Below, in pieces: positions 30,146-37,752 of a stretch of 64,000 nt of DNA. Position 1 is the first letter of the stretch, and every line of letters starts with the position of its first letter. The notes under the pieces were generated by a model. It did no database searches. It saw nothing but the letters and a program-made list of their open reading frames with translations, and was not told the DNA's origin. Position numbers and translations under genes: made by a program. Source of the DNA: an uncultured Selenomonadales bacterium (GTDB lineage Bacteria > Bacillota > Negativicutes > Selenomonadales > Selenomonadaceae); contig CAMHCS010000014.1 in assembly GCA_946183785.1 (NCBI GenBank), positions 1 through 64,000 of the forward strand, written 5' to 3'.

Positions 30146-30702
30146 ACGTCAACCTCCAACGTGGCAAAAATACGCACCCGCGTGGTATGTCCGTAATTTT
30201 CCTCGCGCATAAGCGAAAGGCGCGAAAGCGGAGGAACCTCTTTTTCATCTTCGCCGCACTCCACGACGACAAGCGCGTCCTCCGAAAGAACCGGCGACGC
30301 GTCGAGCGCTGCCAGTGCGCGCTCCCACAGGCCTTTAGCGTAAGGCGGGTCGCAAAAGACGAGGCCGAACTTCTCCCCCTCGGCAGCAAGCCGCGACAAC
30401 GACGCAAACACATCGCCGCGCACTACGCGAACCACGTCCGTAAGATGTGCATGCTCCGCGTTGTCCCGCAGGAGATTACCCGTCGCCTTATCCACCAGCA
30501 CGGCGAACGCCGCACCCCGGGAAACCGCTTCCAGTCCGAGGCTCCCCGTCCCCGCGAAGAGGTCGAGCACGCGCCGTCCGACGACGCGTCCGCCGAGGAT
30601 GCTGAACAGCGACTCCTTTACGCGATCCGACGTCGGCCTTGTAGAAAGTCCCTTCGGCGCCTTCAGGCGGGCGCCCCGCGCCTTGCCCGTGATGATTCGC
30701 AT
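30142..30702 (-). CDS. rsmD: 16S rRNA (guanine966-N2)-methyltransferase
   Basis: SAM-dependent methylation of G966 of 16S rRNA. 186 residues. The N-terminal MRIITGKARGARLKAPKG, SAM loop DLFAGTGSLGLEAVSRGA and catalytic FCDPPYAKGLW motif are present. ATG start. Overlaps coaD by four bases. Confidence 0.96.
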   Translation of the reverse strand: MRIITGKARGARLKAPKGLSTRPTSDRVKESLFSILGGRVVGRRVLDLFAGTGSLGLEAVSRGAAFAVLVDKATGNLLRDNAEHAHLTDVVRVVRGDVFASLSRLAAEGEKFGLVFCDPPYAKGLWERALAALDASPVLSEDALVVVECGEDEKEVPPLSRLSLMREENYGHTTRVRIFATLEVDV

Positions 30703-30782
30703 GACGCCCCTCCCAAACTTCGTTTATTGTACCATATTTTTTCCCGTTCGTGAACAAAAAATCAAAAATCAAATAACGCGCG

Positions 30783-30822
30783 AAAAAAGCCCGGCCTCGC
30801 TTCTGTTTCGACGGCCGGGCTT
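30783..30822 (-). terminator. Terminator after the YbjN-like gene
   Basis: Stem AAGCCCGGCC (30787-30796) with GGCCGGGCTT (30813-30822). On the minus strand it is followed by six T residues. Confidence 0.85.
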
Positions 30823-30836
30823 CTTCATTGTACTGA

Positions 30837-30866
30837 CACGATGTTTTTTGCCATATAAACATCGTG
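30837..30866 (-). other. Extra perfect stem-loop before the terminator
   Basis: CACGATGTTT (30837-30846) is perfectly complementary to 30857-30866 with a 10-base loop. It lies between the stop at 30884 and the GC-rich terminator at 30783-30822. There is no proper T tract of its own. It may stabilise the 3' end of the transcript. Confidence 0.6.
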
Positions 30867-30883
30867 CCAATATGCTAATCCCA

Positions 30884-31315
30884 TTACCCCTGCACGACTT
30901 TTTCCAACTCCGCGTACTGCTCCTTCAAATGATCCCAGAGCATATCGATGACGATGGCGACGGCTTCCGGGTCGAAATGCTCGGCGTCCGCCGGAATCGA
31001 CGCGTCGAACAAGATGTCGCCCTCTTCGTTTTCGTAATGCTTGAACTTATACAGGCGGTTCATATCCGCCAGGAAGTCGCGGACCCGCGCCCGATTCTCG
31101 TCGTTCACGGCGTCGAGCATCACGGCGACGCGCACGACGGTGAACATCGAATCGTCGATGAACACGCCCATCGGCACATACAGATCCTTCTTCGCCTCAA
31201 GGCTCGACTGGAACAGCACGAGATGGTCGTTTTCCTCCATCTCCCGCGCCTCAAAGACATTGTCGTCCGGAATCTGCTTCAGCATTTCCGCAAATTTTTC
31301 CGCTTTCTGGTTCAT
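30884..31315 (-). CDS. YbjN-like protein, function unknown
   Basis: 143 residues, acidic, with no membrane segment. The core LVLFQSSLEAKKDLYVPMGV, VVRVAVMLDAVNDENRARV, and FDPEAVAIVIDMLWDHLKEQY resembles the YbjN/type III secretion chaperone-like fold; that match is by eye and tentative. The ATG at 31313-31315 has GGGGAGA seven bases upstream, better spaced than an ATG two codons earlier. It follows pyk on the same strand by 115 bases. Confidence 0.7.
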   Translation of the reverse strand: MNQKAEKFAEMLKQIPDDNVFEAREMEENDHLVLFQSSLEAKKDLYVPMGVFIDDSMFTVVRVAVMLDAVNDENRARVRDFLADMNRLYKFKHYENEEGDILFDASIPADAEHFDPEAVAIVIDMLWDHLKEQYAELEKVVQG

Positions 31316-31376
31316 GGTCATCTCTCCCCTGTTAATATGGATTCTGGTTTCGCTTGCGTTAAGCGTTACATCCCTG

Positions 31377-31422
31377 CATCTCATCTGTCGCGCTGCGCGC
31401 GCCGCCTTCCCCTGGGGAAAAG
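31377..31422. repeat. GC-rich double palindrome after pyk
   Basis: CGCGCTGCGCG (31389-31399) and TTCCCCTGGGGAA (31407-31419) are adjacent palindromes preceded by CATCTCATCTG. The arrangement resembles short dispersed intergenic repeats known from Firmicute genomes. Only this copy is in the window, so a repeat identity is unproved. No T tract follows. Confidence 0.4.
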
Positions 31423-31430
31423 CGCAATTA

Positions 31431-32846
31431 TTATTTCACTGTGTAGACACGAATTGCGTTGGTGTTGCCGACAGCGAGCTGTATGCCCGACGTCATGACC
31501 GTGCGGTCGCCCTCCGTGACAAAGCCTTTTTCCTTCGCCGCTTCCGCCGCCATCTCCGCCATCTCGTCCGCGTCCTTCCATGGGCACGGCGACGTCATCG
31601 GCTCTACGCCCCAGCGCAGGTTCAAATGGCGGGCGACCTCGTCCGACTCCGCGAACGCGAATATTCCCGCCTTCGGGCGATATTTCGACACCATGCGCGT
31701 CGTGTAGCCGCTGGCCGTCGGCGTGATGATGAGCTTCGCGTCCAGTTCATAGGCGAGCTGCACCGTCGCGTGGGCGATGGCCTCCGTCGTCTTGTGACGC
31801 TCCACCCCTGCGCCCTCGATGATCTCGCGATAGGAAAGGGCGCGCTCTGTGCGCTCGGCAATCCGCGCCATCGTCTGTACCGCCTCGGCCGGGTAGTCGC
31901 CGCTGGCCGTCTCGCCGCTGAGCATGATCGCGTCGGTGCCGTCGAGGATCGCGTTCGCCACGTCGCTGGCCTCGGCCCGTGTCGGGCGCGGATTCGAGGT
32001 CATCGACTCCAGCATCTGCGTCGCCACGATGACCGGCTTTCCGGCGCGGTTGCACTTCGCGATGATCTCCTTCTGGATCAGCGGCACGTCCTCCGCCGGA
32101 ATCTCCACGCCGAGATCGCCGCGGGCCACCATCACGCCGTCCGACTCCGCGAGAATCGCGTCGAAATTCTTCACGCCCTCCAAATTCTCTATTTTCGAGA
32201 GAATCTCCATGTGCCCGCCGTGCTTCGCGATCAGCGACCGAATCGCGCGCACGTCCTCCGCTCGCTGGATAAAGGAGGCCGCCACGAAGTCCATGCCCTG
32301 CTCGACGCCGAACACGATATCCTTCTCGTCCTGCTCCGAGATCGGCGGAAGTCCCAGCGCCACGCCCGGAGCCGCAACGCGCTTGCGCGTGGACATCGGC
32401 CCGTCGTTCTGGATGGTCGTCACGATATCCGTGCCCTCGATGGCCTCCACTTTCAGCGCGACAAGCCCGTCGGACAACAGCAGCGTATCGCCGGGTTTGA
32501 CCTCCGTGTAGAGTTTTTTATGGTTCACCGAAACGCGCGTCGCGTCCCCCGGCGCGTCGTCCGCCGTCAGCACGAAACGGCCGCCCTTTTTCAGCTCGAC
32601 CTTGCCCTCCGCGAACTCCCCGAGGCGCATTTCCGGTCCCTTCGTATCGAGCAGCAGGGATATCACCGCGCCGGCCTTCTCCGCCGCCGCGCGCACAGCC
32701 TCGATCCGGCCGCGCTGCTCCTCGTGCGTGCCGTGGGAAAAGTTGAATCGGGCGCAGTTCATGCCGCCCGCGATCAGCGCGTCCAGTACGCCTTCCCTGT
32801 CCGTCGCCGGCCCCATCGTACAGATGATCTTCGTTTTTTTCCGCAT
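31431..32846 (-). CDS. pyk: Pyruvate kinase
   Basis: Converts PEP and ADP to pyruvate and ATP. 471 residues. RKKTKIICTMGPA at the N-terminus, NFSHGTHEEQ, the active-site segment ILSKIENLEGVKNFDAIL, VARGDLGVEIP and ATQMLESMTSNPRPTRAEAS are all conserved. It lacks the extra C-terminal PEP-utilising domain found in Bacillus enzymes. ATG start. It runs alone, with gaps of 115 and 202 bases to its neighbours. Confidence 0.98.
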   Translation of the reverse strand: MRKKTKIICTMGPATDREGVLDALIAGGMNCARFNFSHGTHEEQRGRIEAVRAAAEKAGAVISLLLDTKGPEMRLGEFAEGKVELKKGGRFVLTADDAPGDATRVSVNHKKLYTEVKPGDTLLLSDGLVALKVEAIEGTDIVTTIQNDGPMSTRKRVAAPGVALGLPPISEQDEKDIVFGVEQGMDFVAASFIQRAEDVRAIRSLIAKHGGHMEILSKIENLEGVKNFDAILAESDGVMVARGDLGVEIPAEDVPLIQKEIIAKCNRAGKPVIVATQMLESMTSNPRPTRAEASDVANAILDGTDAIMLSGETASGDYPAEAVQTMARIAERTERALSYREIIEGAGVERHKTTEAIAHATVQLAYELDAKLIITPTASGYTTRMVSKYRPKAGIFAFAESDEVARHLNLRWGVEPMTSPCPWKDADEMAEMAAEAAKEKGFVTEGDRTVMTSGIQLAVGNTNAIRVYTVK

Positions 32847-32995
32847 TCCGTTCTGCCTCCTTCTCGGGTCAAAACCCGCCTCTTATTTTACCTCATCTTT
32901 CGTCCGCTGAAAAGCAGTACCGAACGCCCGAAAAAAAGTCGCGAAAACCGTCGTTTTTTTCGCCGTCCCCTCTTTCCTTTCCCATACGATTGGAC

Positions 32996-33001
32996 TATAA
33001 T
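32996..33001 (+). promoter_or_regulatory. Possible -10 box for the FliD-like gene
   Basis: A perfect TATAAT lies 48 bases before the start at 33049. I see no convincing -35 box 16-18 bases upstream (TTTCCT at 17) and no flagellar sigma-28 pattern. Confidence 0.35.
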
Positions 33002-33048
33002 ATAGGAAAGAATGTATAAGGAATTTTTAGTGGAAGGGAGTCTTATCT

Positions 33049-33864
33049 ATGGCAACTGTCAGCGCAACTGCGAGAAACACCGGACTGATGTACCAGTTCG
33101 CCGCAAAGTCGATAAACGGCAGCTCGTCGAACCATTCGATCCAGGGTCTCATCGGCGGCCTTTCGTCGTCGAAAGCCGCTTCGGCATGGTCGAGCATCAC
33201 GAGCGCTGCCAGCACCGGCCTTTCTTACGCCACGGCTGTCGCCTCCAACCGCAATTCGCTTTCGAGCGTGCTCTCCGAATATGACTCGGCGAAAAAACAG
33301 TTCTCGAAGGAATACGACTCCGCGATGGGCGACCTCGCCAAAGCGGCGAAAACGCTCCAGAACACGAACTTCGACGTCGCCCCCCAGGACGCGAGCGAGG
33401 AAGACGTCGAGAAGAACACGAAGGCTGCCGTCAACGCGGTGCAGGACTTCGCGAAGAAATACAACGAGACGATTGCGTTCCTGAAGGACAGCAAGGACGT
33501 CTCGAAGCGTGTCGCCGCCCTTGGCAATTCCTTCAACGACGCCTCCTATTTCGCGCAGTCGCTGTCCACCGCCGGCATTTCAGTCAAATCCGGCGGCGAG
33601 CTTTCCGTCGACACGGAAAAGCTGACGAAGGCGCTGAAGGAAAACCCGAAAGCGGTGGAGAACGCGCTCGGCAAAAACGGCTTCGCCGGCCGTACGGCGA
33701 ACAAGGTCGACAACGCCCAGCGTCAGAGCGAAAAAATGTTCCCGTCCGTCTCGTCGATGATGGGCGCCTCTGTCGCCGAAGCGAAACGCATGTACTCGGC
33801 GGACACCATCGGCCGTTCCATGTCCTACGAGAACGTCGGCTCGCTCCTGAACATGTACTTCTGA
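33049..33864 (+). CDS. Small FliD C-terminal-like protein
   Basis: 271 residues, no signal peptide, rich in Ser and Ala. The segments AVNAVQDFAKKYNETIAFLKD, LSTAGISVKSGGELSVDTEK and LTKALKENPKAVENALGKNG follow the pattern of the FliD (flagellar filament cap) C-terminal region, but the protein is about half FliD length. The last residues are GSLLNMYF. ATG with GGGAG eight bases upstream. It is flanked by pyk and copA and ends in its own terminator, not in a flagellar operon. A role in filament or surface assembly is inference. Confidence 0.75.
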   Translation: MATVSATARNTGLMYQFAAKSINGSSSNHSIQGLIGGLSSSKAASAWSSITSAASTGLSYATAVASNRNSLSSVLSEYDSAKKQFSKEYDSAMGDLAKAAKTLQNTNFDVAPQDASEEDVEKNTKAAVNAVQDFAKKYNETIAFLKDSKDVSKRVAALGNSFNDASYFAQSLSTAGISVKSGGELSVDTEKLTKALKENPKAVENALGKNGFAGRTANKVDNAQRQSEKMFPSVSSMMGASVAEAKRMYSADTIGRSMSYENVGSLLNMYF

Positions 33865-33885
33865 GTATTCCCGCATACAGGCATA

Positions 33886-33929
33886 TAAAAAGCCTTGACG
33901 CTTATTCACCATAGCGTCAAGGCTTTTTT
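33886..33929. terminator. Bidirectional terminator between the FliD-like gene and copA
   Basis: Near-perfect stem AAAAAGCCTTGACGCT (33887-33902) with AGCGTCAAGGCTTTTTT (33913-33929), A-rich on one side and T-rich on the other. It serves the two convergent genes. Confidence 0.92.
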
Positions 33930-33934
33930 GCGCC

Positions 33935-34144
33935 TTATCCGACCAAGAGCACCTTATAGTCCTCCGCTTCGACGGCCTGCTTCAGCGCGTCGTCGGCGAC
34001 CTCCGCTTTCAGCGTAACAATCGCCGTCCCTTTCTCGTGGCTGACCTTCGCCTCCGCGACCCCCGGCAGCGCCTCCAGCGCTTTCTTTACGCGCGCCTCG
34101 CAATGCCCGCAGGTCATCCCCTCGATCTTCATGTTCTTTTCCAT
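33935..34144 (-). CDS. copZ: Possible internally initiated CopZ copper chaperone
   Basis: Inside copA and in the same frame, an ATG at 34142-34144 opens the last 69 codons, MEKNMKIEGMTCGHCEARVK, which is exactly a free-standing CopZ-sized HMA domain. AAAGAGGTG, close to a full anti-16S match, lies six bases before the ATG. In other bacteria CopZ is made from a separate gene or by frameshifting in copA. That a second product is made here is inference from the start signal. Confidence 0.45.
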   Translation of the reverse strand: MEKNMKIEGMTCGHCEARVKKALEALPGVAEAKVSHEKGTAIVTLKAEVADDALKQAVEAEDYKVLLVG

Positions 34145-36448
34145 TGTCCGCACCTCTTTCTTTTTTGGTTCTTCTTTTCTACCAGTTTGCTCCGCGCCAT
34201 ACAGCCTGAAAAAATTCAGCCGCAGGGCGTTGGTGACCACGCAGAAGCTCGACAGGCTCATGGCCGCCGCGCCGAACATCGGCGTCAGCTTCCAGCCCGT
34301 GAGCGGAATGAATACGCCCGCCGCCAGCGGAATGCCGACGAGATTGTAAACAAACGCCCAGAAGAGATTTTCCTTGATATTCCTGAGCGTAGCCCGCGAC
34401 AGGCGGATTGCCGCCGTGGCGTCGGCGAGTCGGCTCTTCATCAGCACCACGTCCGCCGCGTCCACGGCCACGTCCGCGCCCGCACCGATTGCGACGCCGA
34501 CGTCGGCCCTCGTCAGCGCGGGAGCGTCGTTGATCCCGTCGCCGACCATCGCGGTTTTGCCTTTCGCCTGCAAATCCCGGACGACGCTCTCCTTGCCGTC
34601 GGGCAGCACGCCCGCGACGACCTCGTCGACGCCCGCCTCGCGCCCGACGGCCTTTGCCGTGCGCTCGTTGTCGCCGGTCAGCATCACGGTCCTGACGCCC
34701 ATACCGCGCAGGTCGTCGACGGCGCGGCGGCTGTCCTCCTTGATGACGTCGGCAACGGCGATAAACCCCAGCGTCTTTCCGTCGCCTGCGAAAAACAGCG
34801 GCGTTTTGCCTTCTCCCGCCAACGCGTCGGCTTTTTCGGCAACGCCTTCGGGAATCGCCGCTTTGTCTTCGATGAACGCACGGCTGCCGCCGAAAACAGA
34901 TTGCCCGTCGAACGTCGCCGCAAGACCGCGTCCCGGAATCGCCTGAAAACTTCCCGTCGCTTCCGGCGAAAGCCCGGCCTTCTCCGCATAGCGCAAAACC
35001 GCCCGTGAAAGCGGATGCTCGCTTTTCGCTTCGAGCGCCAGCGCGACGCGCAAAAGCTCGTCCTCCGTGACGCCCGCCGTCGGGTATATCCCCGTAACCT
35101 CCGGCTCGCCCCGCGTGATCGTCCCCGTCTTGTCGAGGGCGACGATTTCCGTCCGTCCGAGCATTTCCAGCGCCGCCGCCGTCTTGAACAGGATTCCGTT
35201 CTTCGCGCCTACGCCGCTGCCCGCCATGATGGCGACGGGCGTCGCAAGTCCAAGCGCGCAGGGACAGCTGATCACGAGCACCGAGACGCCCCTCGCCACG
35301 GCGAAGCCCGTTTCCGCGCCCATCGCGAGCCATACGAGCGCCGTCACGACGGCAATCGCGATGACAATCGGCACGAATACGCCCGACACACGGTCAGCCA
35401 GCTTCGCGATTGGAGCCTTCGTCGCTGCAGCGTCCTCGACGAGCCGGATAATCTGCGCCAGCGTCGTATCCTCGCCCACGCGGGTCGCACGGCATTTGAG
35501 AAAGCCCGATTGATTCAGCGTCGCCGAAGAAACCATATCGCCCTCCGCCTTGTCCACCGGCAGGCTTTCTCCGGTCAGCGCCGCCTCATTCACCGCGCCC
35601 GCGCCTTCGAGCACGACGCCGTCAACCGGAATCTGCTCGCCGGGACGCACGACGAAAATTTCGCCGAGCATGATCTCCGAAGCGGGGATCGTCGTCTCCG
35701 CGCCGTCCCGGATTACCGTCGCCGTGCGCGGAGCCAGCTTCATCAGCCCCTTCAGCGCGTCCGTGGTCTTGCCCTTCGACCGCGCTTCAAGCATTTTCCC
35801 GACGGTAATCAATGCGAGGATCATGGCCGCGGATTCGAAATAGAAATCCTCATGGTACGCCATCATCGCGTTCATGTCGCCCGAAACGCCCGTCATGGCC
35901 AGCAGCGCGACGACGCTGTATGCAAAAGACGCGAAGGAGCCCAGGGCGACCAGCGTGTCCATATTCGGCGCGCCGCCCAAAAGGCTTTTGCCCCCGCTGA
36001 CGAAGAACGCCTGATTGACGACCATCACGACGCCCGCCAAAAGCATCTGCAAAATGCCCTGGGCGATCATATTGCCGTCGAGAAATTCCGGAAGCGGCCA
36101 ACCGAGCATCATATGCCCCATAGACAAATACATCAGCGCCGCCAGGAATCCCAGCGACGCGACAAGCCGCCGACGCAGCGCGGGCGTCTCGTGGTCTTCC
36201 AAAAGCGCCGCGTCCGTCGATATATCGGCGGGCGCGTCTTTTTTCGTCTCATTCCTGACCGACGCTCCATAGCCCGCTCCCTCGACGGCGGCGATCACCG
36301 CCGCCGGGTCGGCGCTTCCTTCGACGCCCATCGAGTTCGTCAACAGGCTCACCGCACAGTCTTCCACGCCCTCGACTTTTTTCACGGCCTTCTCTACCCG
36401 GGCGACGCACGCCGCGCAGCTCATTCCCGTGACAACATACTGCTTCAT
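33935..36448 (-). CDS. copA: Copper-exporting P1B-type ATPase with two heavy-metal domains
   Basis: Pumps Cu(I) out of the cytosol. 837 residues. N-terminal HMA domain with CAAC at residues 11-14, membrane helices, CPC metal site in VISCPCALGLATPVAIM, phosphorylation motif DKTGTITRGE, hinge GDGINDAPAL. After the last membrane pair a charged linker leads to a second, C-terminal HMA domain with CGHC at 780-783, an unusual place. The ATG at 36446-36448 has AGAGGTG five bases upstream; 13 upstream codons are rejected. Transcribed from its own extended -10 promoter; no CopY/CsoR repressor gene is adjacent. Confidence 0.96.
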   Translation of the reverse strand: MKQYVVTGMSCAACVARVEKAVKKVEGVEDCAVSLLTNSMGVEGSADPAAVIAAVEGAGYGASVRNETKKDAPADISTDAALLEDHETPALRRRLVASLGFLAALMYLSMGHMMLGWPLPEFLDGNMIAQGILQMLLAGVVMVVNQAFFVSGGKSLLGGAPNMDTLVALGSFASFAYSVVALLAMTGVSGDMNAMMAYHEDFYFESAAMILALITVGKMLEARSKGKTTDALKGLMKLAPRTATVIRDGAETTIPASEIMLGEIFVVRPGEQIPVDGVVLEGAGAVNEAALTGESLPVDKAEGDMVSSATLNQSGFLKCRATRVGEDTTLAQIIRLVEDAAATKAPIAKLADRVSGVFVPIVIAIAVVTALVWLAMGAETGFAVARGVSVLVISCPCALGLATPVAIMAGSGVGAKNGILFKTAAALEMLGRTEIVALDKTGTITRGEPEVTGIYPTAGVTEDELLRVALALEAKSEHPLSRAVLRYAEKAGLSPEATGSFQAIPGRGLAATFDGQSVFGGSRAFIEDKAAIPEGVAEKADALAGEGKTPLFFAGDGKTLGFIAVADVIKEDSRRAVDDLRGMGVRTVMLTGDNERTAKAVGREAGVDEVVAGVLPDGKESVVRDLQAKGKTAMVGDGINDAPALTRADVGVAIGAGADVAVDAADVVLMKSRLADATAAIRLSRATLRNIKENLFWAFVYNLVGIPLAAGVFIPLTGWKLTPMFGAAAMSLSSFCVVTNALRLNFFRLYGAEQTGRKEEPKKKEVRTMEKNMKIEGMTCGHCEARVKKALEALPGVAEAKVSHEKGTAIVTLKAEVADDALKQAVEAEDYKVLLVG

Positions 36449-36470
36449 TGATTCACCTCTGTCCCGTCTC

Positions 36471-36479
36471 ATTATACCA
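36471..36479 (-). promoter_or_regulatory. Extended -10 promoter of copA
   Basis: On the minus strand TGGTATAAT (TGn plus TATAAT), 22 bases before the copA start. No good -35 hexamer is present. An 8-base palindrome GAATATTC lies just upstream and may be an operator. Confidence 0.55.
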
Positions 36480-36519
36480 CATAACATGAATATTCCCTAT
36501 AAATTTTCTAGATTTCCAC

Positions 36520-36553
36520 AAAAATAAATCCCCCTCGGCATTCCAAGGAGGAT
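36520..36553 (-). terminator. Terminator of the glycerol-3-phosphate dehydrogenase/HAD operon
   Basis: Imperfect 11-base stem, ATCCCCCTCGG-type arm at 36528-36538 with 36543-36553 and a 4-base loop. On the minus strand TTTATTTT follows. It starts 13 bases after the HAD gene stop. Confidence 0.7.
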
Positions 36554-36565
36554 CGGCAGAGCTTT

Positions 36566-37381
36566 CTATCCTTCCAGCACAAATCTTCGCACGGCGTCCG
36601 CGAAGCCGTTTTCCTCGCAAGGCGGCGCTATCTCGTCCGCCGCCTCTTTGACCGCAGGGATAGCGTTGCCCATCGCTACGCCCAGCCCCGCCGCGCGAAG
36701 CATTTCAACGTCGTTGCCGGAGTCGCCGAGGGCCATGATCTCGTCCGCGCGGATTCCGCGTTTGTCGGCGAGAGCCAGCATCGCCCGCGCCTTCGATACG
36801 CCGGGTCGCACGATTTCAATATAGTTGGGGCTGGACTGCATGACGTCCGCCTCATTGCGAAAACGGTTCCTCAGGTCGCGGATGACTTCGTCGATTATTT
36901 CCTCCGGAACGGCGACGAGCAGCTTCGGGACCTCCTGCGTCCGGGCGAGCATTCCGCCGCGCCCGATCGCCTCGCCGTAAACCTTCGACGCCGATTCGTA
37001 AATCCGCGCCGCCTCTGTCTTTTCCACGTAATAAAGCGCGTCGCCGACGTAGCTCTGCACATACCAGCCGCAGGCAAATGCGTAACCGAGCACGCGCTCG
37101 ACGACCTGCGGCTCAAGATACGACGCCGTCAGAAGCTCGCCGCCCGCCGTCTTGACAATCGCGCCGTTGTAACTGATGATCGGCGCGTCCATGCCCAGCT
37201 TCTCGGCGTACTGGATAGCGGAAATGTGCATCCTGCCTGTGGCGATGACCGTCGACACACCGAATTTTTCCGCCGCCTGCACGGCTTTCTTGTTTTCTTC
37301 CGTGATCTCATAGGCGGCGTTGACCAGCGTGCCGTCCAGATCGGTCACGATCATGCGGATTTTTTTCTTGTCGCCCATCAT
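36566..37381 (-). CDS. Cof-type HAD-superfamily phosphatase
   Basis: 271 residues. HAD motif I MIVTDLDGTLV with the nucleophilic aspartate, motif II VIATGR, a C2B cap, and motif IV IMALGDSGNDVEML. Relatives dephosphorylate sugar phosphates, FMN or other small molecules; the substrate is unknown. Its ATG overlaps the stop of the DUF1667 gene (ATGA at 37378-37381). A second ATG follows at once, with better ribosome-site spacing. Likely the last gene of the glycerol-3-phosphate dehydrogenase-like operon. Confidence 0.92.
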   Translation of the reverse strand: MMGDKKKIRMIVTDLDGTLVNAAYEITEENKKAVQAAEKFGVSTVIATGRMHISAIQYAEKLGMDAPIISYNGAIVKTAGGELLTASYLEPQVVERVLGYAFACGWYVQSYVGDALYYVEKTEAARIYESASKVYGEAIGRGGMLARTQEVPKLLVAVPEEIIDEVIRDLRNRFRNEADVMQSSPNYIEIVRPGVSKARAMLALADKRGIRADEIMALGDSGNDVEMLRAAGLGVAMGNAIPAVKEAADEIAPPCEENGFADAVRRFVLEG

Positions 37382-37749
37382 GCCGTCTCCATGTCGCGGC
37401 TCGCCACGATATCGACGCCGAGCCCAAGAATATTTGCCGCGATTACGTCGCCCGTATGAACGGGAGCTTTGGCGCTGACTGCGCGAAGCGCCTCGGCGCA
37501 ATCGACGATGCGCTCTTTTGGCAGCTTTTTGGCTGAAACGACGGGCAGCAGCGGCAGCCGTCCGCCCTCGATACGGACGGTGGACGTCAGCATGCGCGTC
37601 GGCGCGGTCAGTTCTTCTTTAGCATACTGCGCGCCGCGCGGACAGAAATTCCCGGTCACATTCGTGACGGCGCCGTCCTCCACGGTCGCGGTCAGTTCAC
37701 AGCTCAACGGACAATTTATGCAGTTCAGTACCTTCGTTTCTGTGGCCAT
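37378..37749 (-). CDS. DUF1667 protein (glycerol-3-phosphate dehydrogenase partner)
   Basis: 123 residues. Cysteine pattern CINCPLSCEL near the N-terminus and FCPRG about 20 residues later suggest an iron-sulfur or metal site. DUF1667 proteins occur in Firmicute and Thermotoga operons with a GlpA-like enzyme and a flavin oxidoreductase, exactly the arrangement here. They probably act as an electron-transfer subunit. ATG at 37747-37749 with GAGGGG upstream; three bases separate it from the previous gene. Confidence 0.9.
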   Translation of the reverse strand: MATETKVLNCINCPLSCELTATVEDGAVTNVTGNFCPRGAQYAKEELTAPTRMLTSTVRIEGGRLPLLPVVSAKKLPKERIVDCAEALRAVSAKAPVHTGDVIAANILGLGVDIVASRDMETA

Positions 37750-37752
37750 CAA

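Noticed and set aside
34179-35333. 384-codon minus-strand frame overlapping copA
   Set aside because: Out-of-frame reading of copA, Arg/Gly-rich low complexity; copA itself has all P-type ATPase motifs.
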